From G965222505 sp965222505 (GTDB lineage: Bacteria; Bacteroidota; Rhodothermia; Rhodothermales; DATKEJ01): 64,000 bases of DNA. The notes under the pieces are model-generated. The model had not been told where the DNA came from. It did not search any database and was given only the letters and a program-made list of their open reading frames with translations. Made by a program: the position numbers and the translations under genes. Positions 18,215 through 26,355 of this stretch are shown here, one piece after another. The DNA is taken from contig OZ244956.1 of NCBI GenBank assembly GCA_965222505.1, forward strand, positions 2,356,001-2,420,000, read 5' to 3'. Numbering within the stretch: the first letter of the stretch is position 1; each line of letters starts with the position of its first letter.

Positions 18215-18425
18215 TTAAACGCCTTCCAGTCCGCGGGCGGGTTGCCGGTTTTGGTATCGGGTCAGGTTGGCTGCCATTCTTTCTTCAAGATCGGCCCGTC
18301 GGACTTGCTGCGCGGTAGCCAGTCCGCGCTCCTGTAGGGTTACGGCCTCGTCGAACCGGCCAATCTCGGCCAGGGCCATCGCGAGCACTTCGGCGTTGCG
18401 CAGGGAATTTTCAGTTGCCAAAAGT
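18215..18425 (-). pseudogene. C-terminal remnant of a second TPR lipoprotein gene
   Basis: Read leftward, 18425 to 18215 encodes LLATENSLRNAEVLAMALAE and on to the stop, matching the last ~70 residues of the intact TPR protein at 12795-14381 (there LLASNQSFQNAEVLALALAE). The match stops exactly at the IS3 left end (18426). The missing upstream part is not found beyond the IS right end, so this is a truncated relic, not a simple interruption. The apparent ATG near 18466 lies inside the IS. Confidence 0.8.
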
Positions 18426-18486
18426 TGGAACTCCCCCGATATACCGGACACTTTAATAAGAGCCAAAATAAATATCGGAGGAGTAC

Positions 18487-18780
18487 ATGCCTAAACGACA
18501 AGACTACACCAAAGAATTCAAGCGCGAAGCCGTGCGTTTGGTTACTGAACAGGGGATGAGTGTTGGTGAGGTGGCTGATGATCTCGGCATTAATCGATCC
18601 AATATCAACCGGTGGAAACGTGAATATGAACGCGATGGCCAACATGCCTTTCCTGGCCATGGCCGAATGACGGAGAGTGAAGATGAAATACGTCAACTGC
18701 GCCGTGAACTGGCCCGCGTGAAGCAGGAGCGTGACATTTTAAAAAAAGCCGTGGGTATCTTCTCGCAGACCGGACCATGA
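18487..18780 (+). CDS. IS3 transposase OrfA (helix-turn-helix)
   Basis: 97 aa. HTH of the Tnp_1 type (YTKEFKREAVRLVTEQGMSV then VADDLGINRSNINRWKREY) that recognises the IS ends, followed by a leucine-zipper-like helix (EIRQLRRELARVKQERDILKK). Near the end the codons TTA AAA AAA GCC (18739-18750) form an A7G slippery site; the -1 frame is open from there into OrfB, so a fused OrfAB transposase is expected by programmed frameshifting. Its stop overlaps the OrfB ATG (ATGA at 18777). Confidence 0.93.
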   Translation: MPKRQDYTKEFKREAVRLVTEQGMSVGEVADDLGINRSNINRWKREYERDGQHAFPGHGRMTESEDEIRQLRRELARVKQERDILKKAVGIFSQTGP

Positions 18781-19640
18781 AGTATAAGTTCATTGACAAA
18801 TATCGAGACCAATATCCTGTCTCAACCATGTGTGCCGTGCTCCAAGTAGGCCGGAGCAGTTATTACGCGTGGAAACGGCGACCTGAGACGCAGCGAGCGC
18901 GAGAAGACCGGGTGTTATTGGTTCATATTCGCGCAGTCCATAAACAGAGTAAGCACAGATATGGTAGTCCTCGGATTCACAAGGCTTTAGGCAAAAAAGG
19001 TATCAGCTGTGGCCGAAAGCGAGTTGAACGCCTGATGCGCCAGAACGACATCAAAGCTAAGGGCCGACGACGCTTTAAGGCCACAACGGACTCAAAGCAT
19101 GCGCATCCAGTGGCTCCAAATCTACTCAATCGTCAGTTTTCGGTTGAGGCCCCTAACACGGTTTGGGCTGGTGATATCAGCTTTATCCCGACCAAAGAGG
19201 GGTGGTTATACTTGGCTGTGGTACTGGATCTGTTTTCCAGGCGAGTCGTTGGTTGGTCACTGCAAACAACGCTTGCTCAAAGCCTGGTCTTGGATGCACT
19301 TGAGATGGCTATTGCTCGTCGGCAGCCGGGATCAGATCTACTGCATCACAGTGATCGTGGGAGTCAGTATGCGGCCCAGGCCTACCGGCAACTACTTGAA
19401 AAACATGACATGCGGGTTAGTATGAGCCGCAAGGGCAATTGCTGGGACAATGCGCCTGTTGAGAGTTTTTTCAAGACCTTGAAAGCTGAACTTCCCGAGG
19501 ATCACGTATTCGAGAATCGGGTTCAGGCTAGAGCTGCCATCAGCGAATACCTTGAAGTGTTTTATAATTACGAGCGCATGCACTCAACACTGGATTATAT
19601 GAGTCCTGTGGAGTACGAAACTATGCGCCGTGTTGCTTAA
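18777..19640 (+). CDS. IS3 transposase OrfB (DDE integrase domain)
   Basis: 287 aa. HTH_21-like start (VHKQSKHRYGSPRIHKAL), then an rve integrase core with the catalytic triad D133 (WAGDISFIPT), D193 (HSDRGSQY) and E229 (PVESFFKTLK). All catalytic residues and the NCWDNAPVES motif are present, so the element may still be active. It may be translated alone from the ATG at 18777 or as the -1 frameshift fusion with OrfA. Confidence 0.95.
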   Translation: MKYKFIDKYRDQYPVSTMCAVLQVGRSSYYAWKRRPETQRAREDRVLLVHIRAVHKQSKHRYGSPRIHKALGKKGISCGRKRVERLMRQNDIKAKGRRRFKATTDSKHAHPVAPNLLNRQFSVEAPNTVWAGDISFIPTKEGWLYLAVVLDLFSRRVVGWSLQTTLAQSLVLDALEMAIARRQPGSDLLHHSDRGSQYAAQAYRQLLEKHDMRVSMSRKGNCWDNAPVESFFKTLKAELPEDHVFENRVQARAAISEYLEVFYNYERMHSTLDYMSPVEYETMRRVA

Positions 19641-19670
19641 CTTCGTGTCCAGAAAAACGGGGGAAGTCCA

Positions 19671-19929
19671 CCTCAACCCAGGCCGGGCAACCCTTGAAAC
19701 AACCTCAACCCAGGCCGGGCAACCCTTGTGATCGCCCTTCAACACTGAAACACACTTCACACATCCAGATATTTTTCAATGACCAAACCTTACCATCGAT
19801 CGAGAATTTCCTCAATCATTAAAATCAAGTCGTGTTGATTGTGTCATTGGGTTGATCGTGTCGTCGGACCTGATCGACTTCTTGGTTTTATGTTGAGTGG
19901 TCTCAGTTCGATTTTACGGTCAGGGGCCA
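19671..19929. repeat. REP sequences downstream of the RAYT gene
   Basis: CCAGGCCGGGCAACCCTTG occurs at about 19679 and again at about 19710, then GATCGCCCTTCAACAC. AACCCTTGAAAC here recurs on the other side of the RAYT gene near 20470. 19750-19915 shows nothing I recognise. Confidence 0.6.
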
Positions 19930-20421
19930 TCACAAGGATCGCCCCGCCTGCTGGGGGTTGTTTTTAATGTAACGGCGGACTGTGAGGAGGTGGCGGTCGT
20001 CCCGGATAAGGCGATCCCAATAGTCTCGCTCCCAGAGCCTTCGGTTGAAAGGCTTCCATCCATGATGTCTGACCCCTTCAATGTACCGCACCGTTGTGAT
20101 CGACTTGTACGCCTTGATCACATCGCCTAACCCCACTGGCCCTTCTTCAGTGAGCCAAATGATGCCATGAATATGGTTGGGCATCACCACAAAGGCGTCC
20201 AGCATAACCGTCGGGAAACGGGCCGGTAAGGCTAACCAGACCTCCCGAACCATCTGGCCAGCTGGATTTAGCACCATCTTTTGCTTCCTGATCAGGCCAA
20301 AGAGTGGCCGATGATCCTGCAAACCGGTCGTCACGAAGTATGCACCGGTTTTACGATTGTCATATCTCGAATTTCGCAACACCTTTCTGCGCCGCGCCGA
20401 AGGCTTGGGGTCCTGTTTCAT
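19930..20421 (-). CDS. REP-associated tyrosine transposase (RAYT, Y1 family)
   Basis: I start at 20421 (MKQDPKPSARRRKVLRN); an ATG at 20469 would add 16 residues. About 163 aa. IS200-like Y1 transposase fold: the HUH-type pair in VVMPNHIHGIIW (a Met-Pro-Asn-His-x-His motif), GAYFVTTGLQDHRPLFG near the start, and ERDYWDRLIRDDRHLLTVRRYIKNNP carrying the probable nucleophilic Tyr. RAYTs are single-copy domesticated transposases that mobilise REP palindromes. Its last codons (GGG CGA TCC TTG TGA) lie inside a REP-like palindrome, and REPs occur on both sides. Active residues are intact. Confidence 0.9.
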   Translation of the reverse strand: MKQDPKPSARRRKVLRNSRYDNRKTGAYFVTTGLQDHRPLFGLIRKQKMVLNPAGQMVREVWLALPARFPTVMLDAFVVMPNHIHGIIWLTEEGPVGLGDVIKAYKSITTVRYIEGVRHHGWKPFNRRLWERDYWDRLIRDDRHLLTVRRYIKNNPQQAGRSL

Positions 20422-20513
20422 ACCTTCAAAGACCCCCGGCCGAATCACAGACATAACCCCCCTCCACAAAAAACCCTTGAAACGGCCCGCACAAGCATTT
20501 CGTTAGACCGGCT

Positions 20514-21596
20514 ATGGAAGTCCCACCCCATAGCACTACCAGCCGCACCTCGCTCAAAACCCTGGACCTGCAAGGCCTCGAAGCCTACGTCCAATCCATC
20601 GGGCAGCCCCGCTTCCGGGGGCGGCAACTGTTCCAGTGGATCTTTGGCAAAGGGGCTATCCGCTTCGAGGACATGACCAACCTCCCCAAGCGCCTGCGGA
20701 CGCGCCTCTTGGAGACGGCCACCCTGGAAACCCTCACGCCCACCCTGCTGCAAACGGCCACGGACCAGACGGCCAAGGCCCTGCTCACGCTGCCCTCAGG
20801 ACGCCAGATAGAAACGGTGCTGATTCCTGACGTTGACGAGGACGGCATCGCGCGGCGGCTGACGGTCTGCGTATCCAGTCAGGTGGGCTGTGCGTTGGGA
20901 TGTACCTTTTGTGCCACTGCCAAGATGGGGTTTCAGAAAAATTTGAAGGCATGGGAAATCTATGACCAGGTACGATATATGGACCGGCTGGCCCACGAAC
21001 GGTTCGGACGGGGCATCACCAACATTGTGTTTATGGGCATGGGCGAGCCGCTGATGAATTATGACGAAGTCCTCGGGGCCGTTGGGCTGCTCACCCACCC
21101 GGACGCGATGGGCCTCTCCCCCAGACGCATCACCGTATCGACCGTCGGCCTCGCCAAACGGATCAAACAACTCGCCGATGACAAGGCGAAGTTTAACCTC
21201 GCCATTTCCCTGCATGCCCCCACCGATGCCCAGCGCAGCGCCATCATGCCGGTCAACCGCTCGGCCCGGACGGACCTCGCGGCACTCAAGGAGGCCGTGC
21301 AACATTACTACAAGACCTTAAAAAAAACCATTACCTACGAGTATTGTACGCTCGAAGGCATCAACGATAGCGCCGAGGATGCCCGGCACCTCGCGGCCAT
21401 CACCCGGTGGACACCGAGCAAGGTCAACCTGATCGTCTACAACCCCGTGGACGGCACCGGCTTTACCTCCACCAGCGAAACTGCCCTGAACCGGTTCATC
21501 CAACGCCTCGTGGCGCACCGCGTCACCGTCACCGTGCGCCGCAGCCGGGGGCAGGACATCGATGCCGCCTGCGGCCAACTCGCCGGTAAACAATAG
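20514..21596 (+). CDS. rlmN: Dual-specificity RNA methyltransferase RlmN
   Basis: Radical-SAM enzyme that methylates C2 of A2503 in 23S rRNA and of A37 in some tRNAs. Cluster-binding CxxxCxxC is C126, C130, C133 (GCALGCTFCATAKMGF); the methyl-carrying cysteine is C353 near the end (IDAACGQLAGKQ). The N-terminal RNA-binding domain has RGRQLFQWIFGKG. GEPLMNYDEV and the SLHAPTDAQRSAIMPVN segment are typical. At 360 aa it is full length. Start chosen at the first ATG; the gene before it is the divergent RAYT. Confidence 0.97.
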   Translation: MEVPPHSTTSRTSLKTLDLQGLEAYVQSIGQPRFRGRQLFQWIFGKGAIRFEDMTNLPKRLRTRLLETATLETLTPTLLQTATDQTAKALLTLPSGRQIETVLIPDVDEDGIARRLTVCVSSQVGCALGCTFCATAKMGFQKNLKAWEIYDQVRYMDRLAHERFGRGITNIVFMGMGEPLMNYDEVLGAVGLLTHPDAMGLSPRRITVSTVGLAKRIKQLADDKAKFNLAISLHAPTDAQRSAIMPVNRSARTDLAALKEAVQHYYKTLKKTITYEYCTLEGINDSAEDARHLAAITRWTPSKVNLIVYNPVDGTGFTSTSETALNRFIQRLVAHRVTVTVRRSRGQDIDAACGQLAGKQ

Positions 21597-21600
21597 TGAT

Positions 21601-21720
21601 ACGTATTACGTGTTGCGTGAACCCAAGCCCAGATGTTGCACCAGACCGAAAACCATAAACTCTAACCGAGTATTCGGTCTGTACATCTCAGCCAAAATCA
21701 CGCAATACGCAACACACAAC
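21601..21720. repeat. Heptad-arm intergenic element, copy B
   Basis: Left arm ACGTATTACGTGTTGCGTGA (21601-21620), right arm AATCACGCAATACGCAACAC (21696 on), core CCGAGTATTCGG at 21666-21677, the same core as copy C. It begins 4 bases after the rlmN stop. Confidence 0.75.
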
Positions 21721-21730
21721 ATGATAACAC

Positions 21731-22615
21731 ATGAATGCTCCCAACACGAAACGCAGATTACGTGCCCCCCTGATTGGCGTGGGCCTGGCCCTGGCCGTCC
21801 TGGCCGTCCTGTTGGTCTTCCAGCAAAACCTGCTCACCCCTACCTATGAAGTTACAGGCCGGGTGGCCGGCTTTGGCAACGATGCCCAGACCCTGATTAT
21901 CGCCCACGAAGATATTCCCGGCTATATGCCTGCCATGACCATGCCGTTTACTGTCGAAGACCCCAACGACCGGGATGCCGTGGAGGTAGGCCAGGCGGTG
22001 TCCTTCACGTTGCACATCGAGCCCAATCGCTCCTGGATCACAGACCTCGCCGTTTTACCCGATGATGCCGTGCCTCCGCTGGAAAGCAGCCCCCTGGCGG
22101 ATGCCGCACCGGATGCCATCACGATCCTTTCCGTCGGCGATGCCGTGCCGGACGTCCCTCTGATCAATCAAGACGGCACGCCGTTCCGATTGGCCGACTT
22201 CCAGGGCCAACGGGTCATCCTGACGTTCATCTACACCCGATGCCCCTTGCCCGACTTCTGCCCCCGCATGTCGCTACAGTTTCAGGCCCTTCAGGACCAA
22301 CTGCCCCCCGGCACGGCCCATCTCCTGAGTATCAGCTTCGACCCGGAACATGATACCCCCGCTGTCCTTCAGAACTATGCCCAAGACTATACCGACGACA
22401 CTTCAAACTGGACGTTTGCCACCGGCACCCTGCAAGATGTAGCCGCGCTGGCCGGGGCCTTCGGCGTGTTCTACGAAGCCGAAGGCAACACCTTCGACCA
22501 CAACCTGACCACGGCGCTCATTGATGAGCACGGCCGGGTGGCTCATCTCTGGCGCGGTAACACGTGGCACCCCGCAGATGTGATGGCACAAATTGAAACC
22601 CCTGCTGCACCCTAG
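21731..22615 (+). CDS. Membrane-anchored Sco1/SenC protein fused to a CusF-like copper domain
   Basis: 294 aa. One N-terminal transmembrane anchor (residues 13-30). Residues 37-115 look like a CusF/YdeI copper-binding OB domain (HEDIPGYMPAMTMPF, with candidate Met and His ligands). Residues 130-290 are the Sco thioredoxin fold with copper ligands C171, C177 (TRCPLPDFCPRM, the Bacteroidota spacing) and H257 (FDHNLTT). Likely role: copper delivery to cytochrome oxidase on the outer face of the inner membrane. No oxidase genes are in the window. The next gene starts 46 bases downstream. Confidence 0.9.
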   Translation: MNAPNTKRRLRAPLIGVGLALAVLAVLLVFQQNLLTPTYEVTGRVAGFGNDAQTLIIAHEDIPGYMPAMTMPFTVEDPNDRDAVEVGQAVSFTLHIEPNRSWITDLAVLPDDAVPPLESSPLADAAPDAITILSVGDAVPDVPLINQDGTPFRLADFQGQRVILTFIYTRCPLPDFCPRMSLQFQALQDQLPPGTAHLLSISFDPEHDTPAVLQNYAQDYTDDTSNWTFATGTLQDVAALAGAFGVFYEAEGNTFDHNLTTALIDEHGRVAHLWRGNTWHPADVMAQIETPAAP

Positions 22616-22661
22616 CCCATCGCCCACATACGATGCCTGGACCCATGCGCGTTATCTTGGG

Positions 22662-25070
22662 ATGATGCCTCCATTCCGCTTTCTGCTTTTCATCTTCCTG
22701 CTCGCGCTGATCGGCGCGGTGCCCGTTCAGGCCCAGAAGCTGGTGCGGGGTGTGGTACAGGATGCCGCCACCGGCACGGCCCTCCCAACGGCCCAGATTC
22801 AGGTGGCCGGGACGATGCAGGGCACCATGACCAATGCCGATGGCGTGTTCGAACTCTACCTGGATCGGCTACCGGCTACGCTTCAGGTTCGCTACATCGG
22901 CTATACCTCTGCACAACTGGAGGTAACCATTGACACCCCGCTCAACGTTACCATCGCGCTGCCCCCTACCACCTATACCCTGGATACCGTGGAGGTCACG
23001 GACGAGGACCCGGCGGTCAATATCATGCGCCGCGTGATCGCCAAAAAGCAGGAATGGCGAGCGGGGTTGAAGGCTTACCGGGCCGAAGCCTACACCCGCT
23101 TCATGCTCTACCGCCGCGACGACCTCGTCCACATGCGCGAAACCATCTCCGAAGCCTACTGGAAACCCGATGGCGGCCCTCGGGAAGTGGTCATCGCCAA
23201 ACGCCGCAAACCACCCCGCGCCAAAAATTTCAGGTTTGCCGGCCCTAGCCACGTCCCCAACTTTTATGACGACGACGTAGACCTGTTCGGCTTCACCTTC
23301 ATGGGACCAACGCACCCCGATGCGCTGGAGGCCTACACCTTCCGCATGGGCGAAAACCAGATGCTGGACGACCGGTTGGTCTATGAAATCTACCTCTCCC
23401 CCCGCACCGCCCTGAACGCGACCTTTGCCGGGCGGCTGTTGATTCTAGCCGATGAATACGTCATCCTAGAAGCCCACCTCCGGCCCAACTGGTTTGCCCT
23501 GCGCCCCCCTCCGATTCTGAGTTGGCAGGTCTCCTATGCCCAACAGTTTGCGCCCACGCCCGAGCACTACTGGCTGCCGGTTGATCTTCGCCTCCAGGGG
23601 CAGGTGACGTTTGGCCGAACGGGTGTGTCCTATGCCCCGGCGCGGTTTGAGCAGTTGTCTCGCCTCACGCTGCACGTTCCCAACGTACCTGTCCCGGACT
23701 CTCTGTTTGCCAACAGCCGCCGGATTTATGAATTGCCGTTCTCCGAGGCCCGAACGCACCTGTTCCGGTGGAACCCCGGGATGGTCCCGCTAACGGCACG
23801 GGAAACAGCATCCATCGACAACATCCACCCCCGCCTGACGCTACGGGCGGCCTTCTGGCCCACGGGCTTGCTGTCCCAATACGCAGCCCTCCGGCTGGAA
23901 GAAGAACCCCCTGCTGGCCCTACCAAACGCGAACGAGGCCGCACCATCCTCTCCAGTATCCTCGGCTGGTACAACCGGGTCGATGGTTTACACCTCGGCG
24001 CACAGCGCGTGCTGGACCTCAACCCGAACCTGCTTGCCGAGGTAGGCGTCGGGTATGCCCTCGCCCGCGAAGCCCCTACAGCCCGCGCCACCCTGACTTA
24101 CACGACGGGCGTGCCCAACGGCACCGAAACGCCCTCCGTCCGCGGTTTCCTGCAAGCAGGCTATGCCCGGGATGCCCGGCCCCGGTACCACTCGGCCACG
24201 TATTCCCGCGCTTTCAATACCCTCCCCACCTACCTCGGTTACGCGGACTATTTCGATTATTATGAAAATGAGCGGGCGTTCGTTGGGGCAGGACTACGGC
24301 TGGATGCCCTACGCACCGTGCTTTCTGTGCGAGGCCAGGCCGAGCACCACCGGGCCCTCACCAACCAGACAGATTTTGAAGGCTGGATTCTGGGTGATGG
24401 CCAGCGCGACAACCCGGCCATTCCAGAAGGAAAATTCCGTTCCGTGACGGCACGCCTGCACATCGGCGACCCGCCCGACTCGGCCATCCGGCCCGGTGCG
24501 CGCAGCCTGTGGATGGAGGTCGAACACAGCCCGAAAGAGGTGCTGAACAATGCCTTTTCCTTCACCCGGTATACAGCCGAGTTACGATGGGACGCGCCCA
24601 CATTCTTCCGGCGGCGAACCTGGCCCAACGCGCTGTCGGTCCTCGTCCGTGCCGGGGCGGTCCGGGGGGATGCACCGCCGCAACGGTTCGGGGTGCTGGA
24701 TGTGAGTATTGGAGCGTTCAAGCCCTTCGGGGCCTTCAAAACACGCCGGGGCCTGCCCTATGAAGGCAGCAGCCACCTGGGACTGTTCTGGACCCACGAT
24801 TTTTCCACGGTGCCTTTTGAATGGCTCGGCCTGTGGACGCTGGCAGAGCGGGGCATCGGCCTGTCCATGCATGGAGGGCATGGCCGCACATGGACCTCGG
24901 ACCCTGCCCGCGCCGCGTTAACTTATGCGCCCAACGTGCCAGACCGCTTCCATCACGAACTCGGCATCTCCCTGACGCACCTCTTCCATTTCCCCATCCA
25001 GGTCGATTTCACCTGGCGGCTGGACCAACCGGGGTTTTTCGTGGGATTGGGATGGATGAAAAGGTTGTAG
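22662..25070 (+). CDS. DUF5686-type outer-membrane protein with carboxypeptidase-like regulatory domain
   Basis: Start taken at the ATG at 22662 (MMPPFRFLLFIFLLALIGAVPVQAQ, signal peptide); the frame is open further upstream but overlaps the Sco gene. About 802 aa. Residues 25-115 are the CarboxypepD_reg-like domain (VRGVVQDAATGTALPTAQIQ ... VRYIGYTS). The rest is a large predicted beta-barrel with the DUF5686 signature (VNIMRRVIAKKQEW ... YRAEAYTRFML). It ends with an aromatic strand, GFFVGLGWMKRL, as expected for BAM insertion. Function unknown; probably an envelope transporter or assembly factor. Confidence 0.85.
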   Translation: MMPPFRFLLFIFLLALIGAVPVQAQKLVRGVVQDAATGTALPTAQIQVAGTMQGTMTNADGVFELYLDRLPATLQVRYIGYTSAQLEVTIDTPLNVTIALPPTTYTLDTVEVTDEDPAVNIMRRVIAKKQEWRAGLKAYRAEAYTRFMLYRRDDLVHMRETISEAYWKPDGGPREVVIAKRRKPPRAKNFRFAGPSHVPNFYDDDVDLFGFTFMGPTHPDALEAYTFRMGENQMLDDRLVYEIYLSPRTALNATFAGRLLILADEYVILEAHLRPNWFALRPPPILSWQVSYAQQFAPTPEHYWLPVDLRLQGQVTFGRTGVSYAPARFEQLSRLTLHVPNVPVPDSLFANSRRIYELPFSEARTHLFRWNPGMVPLTARETASIDNIHPRLTLRAAFWPTGLLSQYAALRLEEEPPAGPTKRERGRTILSSILGWYNRVDGLHLGAQRVLDLNPNLLAEVGVGYALAREAPTARATLTYTTGVPNGTETPSVRGFLQAGYARDARPRYHSATYSRAFNTLPTYLGYADYFDYYENERAFVGAGLRLDALRTVLSVRGQAEHHRALTNQTDFEGWILGDGQRDNPAIPEGKFRSVTARLHIGDPPDSAIRPGARSLWMEVEHSPKEVLNNAFSFTRYTAELRWDAPTFFRRRTWPNALSVLVRAGAVRGDAPPQRFGVLDVSIGAFKPFGAFKTRRGLPYEGSSHLGLFWTHDFSTVPFEWLGLWTLAERGIGLSMHGGHGRTWTSDPARAALTYAPNVPDRFHHELGISLTHLFHFPIQVDFTWRLDQPGFFVGLGWMKRL

Positions 25071-25086
25071 GAGTGCGCCTCCGCAC

Positions 25087-26355
25087 TTACAATTCCGGGA
25101 TGCGGAAGATTTTGATCAGGTCGATGCGGTTGCTGGTGGCTTGCAAGATTTGAAAGCGGTAGCCTTCGATGAGGTGTTCGTCTTTGGGTTCGGGGATTAC
25201 GCCCAGGTATTCGAGCAAGAAACCCGCCACGGTTTCATAATCCCCTTCCGGTAATTCCATCCCCCATTTTTCCTTCAACTCGTCAATTTCCGCCCGTCCG
25301 CTGACGACGTAGGTATTTTCGTCCAGTTGCCGCACCACGAATTCTTCCTGATCGTGCTCATCATGAATGTCTCCGGTGAGTTCTTCGATGAGGTCTTCAA
25401 TGGTCACCAGCCCGGCGGTGCCGCCGTACTCGTCGATGACAATGGCGATGGACGTCCGCTCGGCCAGGAACTCCCGCATGAGGTCTTTGGACCGTTTGGT
25501 ATCCGGCACATACCGCACTGGCCGGATCATATCCGCAATGCTCTGGGGGTCGTAAAACAGGTCGGAGGCGAAGATGACACCGGTAATGCGGTCAATGTTG
25601 TCCTCATAGACCGGCAGTTTGGAGTAGCCTGTGGCCTGGAACTCGGCGCGGACTTCGGCAATGGTGGCTGTATTTTCGACCGCTTCAATGTCTGTGCGGG
25701 GCACCATCGACTCTTTTACCCGAACGGTATCGAGTTCGAGTACATTGGTGAGCAGGGTGCTCTCGTCTTCGTCCAGTTCCAGCGTACCTCTTTCCTTGCT
25801 GTCTCGGATCATCACCTCAAAATCCCGGCGCAGAAATGCCTCGGCGGGTTTTTTGTGTTGGCCGGTCATCCGGATGAGCACGTTGGCAATCCACTCACAG
25901 AACCGCACCACATACCCCAGGGAACGGTGAAAAACCTTCAGCGGCGGAGCCAGTACGAAAATGGCCCGGCCCGCAAGTTGCTGGGCGATGGACTTGGGCA
26001 GAATCTCGCCGAAGATTAAAACCACCGTGGAGGCAATGAGCGTAACCAGCGTGAGTGCGGCCAGTTCGGCTCCGGTTTCTAACCCCAGCGTCTCCCGGCA
26101 GAAGACTTCAACTGGCCCCTCCAGATAAACCGCCATCAGGGTGGAATAGAGCACCAGGGCCAGGTTGTTGCCCACGAGGGTCGTGGTCAGCACGCTGGCT
26201 GGATCGGCGATGAACCCCTGGACGATGCGGCCTACCCGTCCGCCTTGCCGGGCGCGGGCTTCAGCCTTGAGCCGGTTGGCCGCCACAAAGGCAATTTCAG
26301 AGGCCGAAAAGAAGCCGCTGAACACCAGCATCACGACGATGATGACAACGTCCAT
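25087..26355 (-). CDS. CNNM/CBS/CorC_HlyC family membrane protein (hemolysin-related, Mg/Co efflux type)
   Basis: 422 aa. N-terminal CNNM transmembrane domain (MDVVIIVVMLVFSGFFSASE, then AALTLVTLIASTVVLIFGEI with the conserved FGEILPKS). Next a CBS pair (VKESMVPRTDIEAV ... YSKLPVYEDN, and AERTSIAIVIDEYGGTAGLV) and a C-terminal CorC_HlyC domain (ENTYVVSGRAEIDEL). Family members are linked to magnesium/cobalt export. The start ATG abuts the stop of the crotonase gene, so it is the last gene of a leftward operon. It converges with the DUF5686 gene 16 bases away. Confidence 0.93.
   Translation of the reverse strand: MDVVIIVVMLVFSGFFSASEIAFVAANRLKAEARARQGGRVGRIVQGFIADPASVLTTTLVGNNLALVLYSTLMAVYLEGPVEVFCRETLGLETGAELAALTLVTLIASTVVLIFGEILPKSIAQQLAGRAIFVLAPPLKVFHRSLGYVVRFCEWIANVLIRMTGQHKKPAEAFLRRDFEVMIRDSKERGTLELDEDESTLLTNVLELDTVRVKESMVPRTDIEAVENTATIAEVRAEFQATGYSKLPVYEDNIDRITGVIFASDLFYDPQSIADMIRPVRYVPDTKRSKDLMREFLAERTSIAIVIDEYGGTAGLVTIEDLIEELTGDIHDEHDQEEFVVRQLDENTYVVSGRAEIDELKEKWGMELPEGDYETVAGFLLEYLGVIPEPKDEHLIEGYRFQILQATSNRIDLIKIFRIPEL

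Larger units (their letters stand above)
18426..19670 (+). mobile_element. IS3-family insertion sequence
   Basis: About 1245 bp. The left end TGGAACTCCCCCGATATACC (18426 on) and the right end, read inverted from 19670, TGGACTTCCCCCGTTTTTCT, both continue to GGACAC: imperfect ~26-bp terminal inverted repeats beginning TG and ending CA. Two overlapping transposase frames lie inside. I see no target-site duplication (left flank AAAAGT, right flank CCTCAA). The right flank is REP sequence, while the left flank is a TPR gene fragment, so the element sits on a rearrangement junction. Confidence 0.88.

Noticed and set aside
18426..19670. Target-site duplication for the IS3 element
   Set aside because: Flanks AAAAGT and CCTCAA do not match; the junctions differ in kind.
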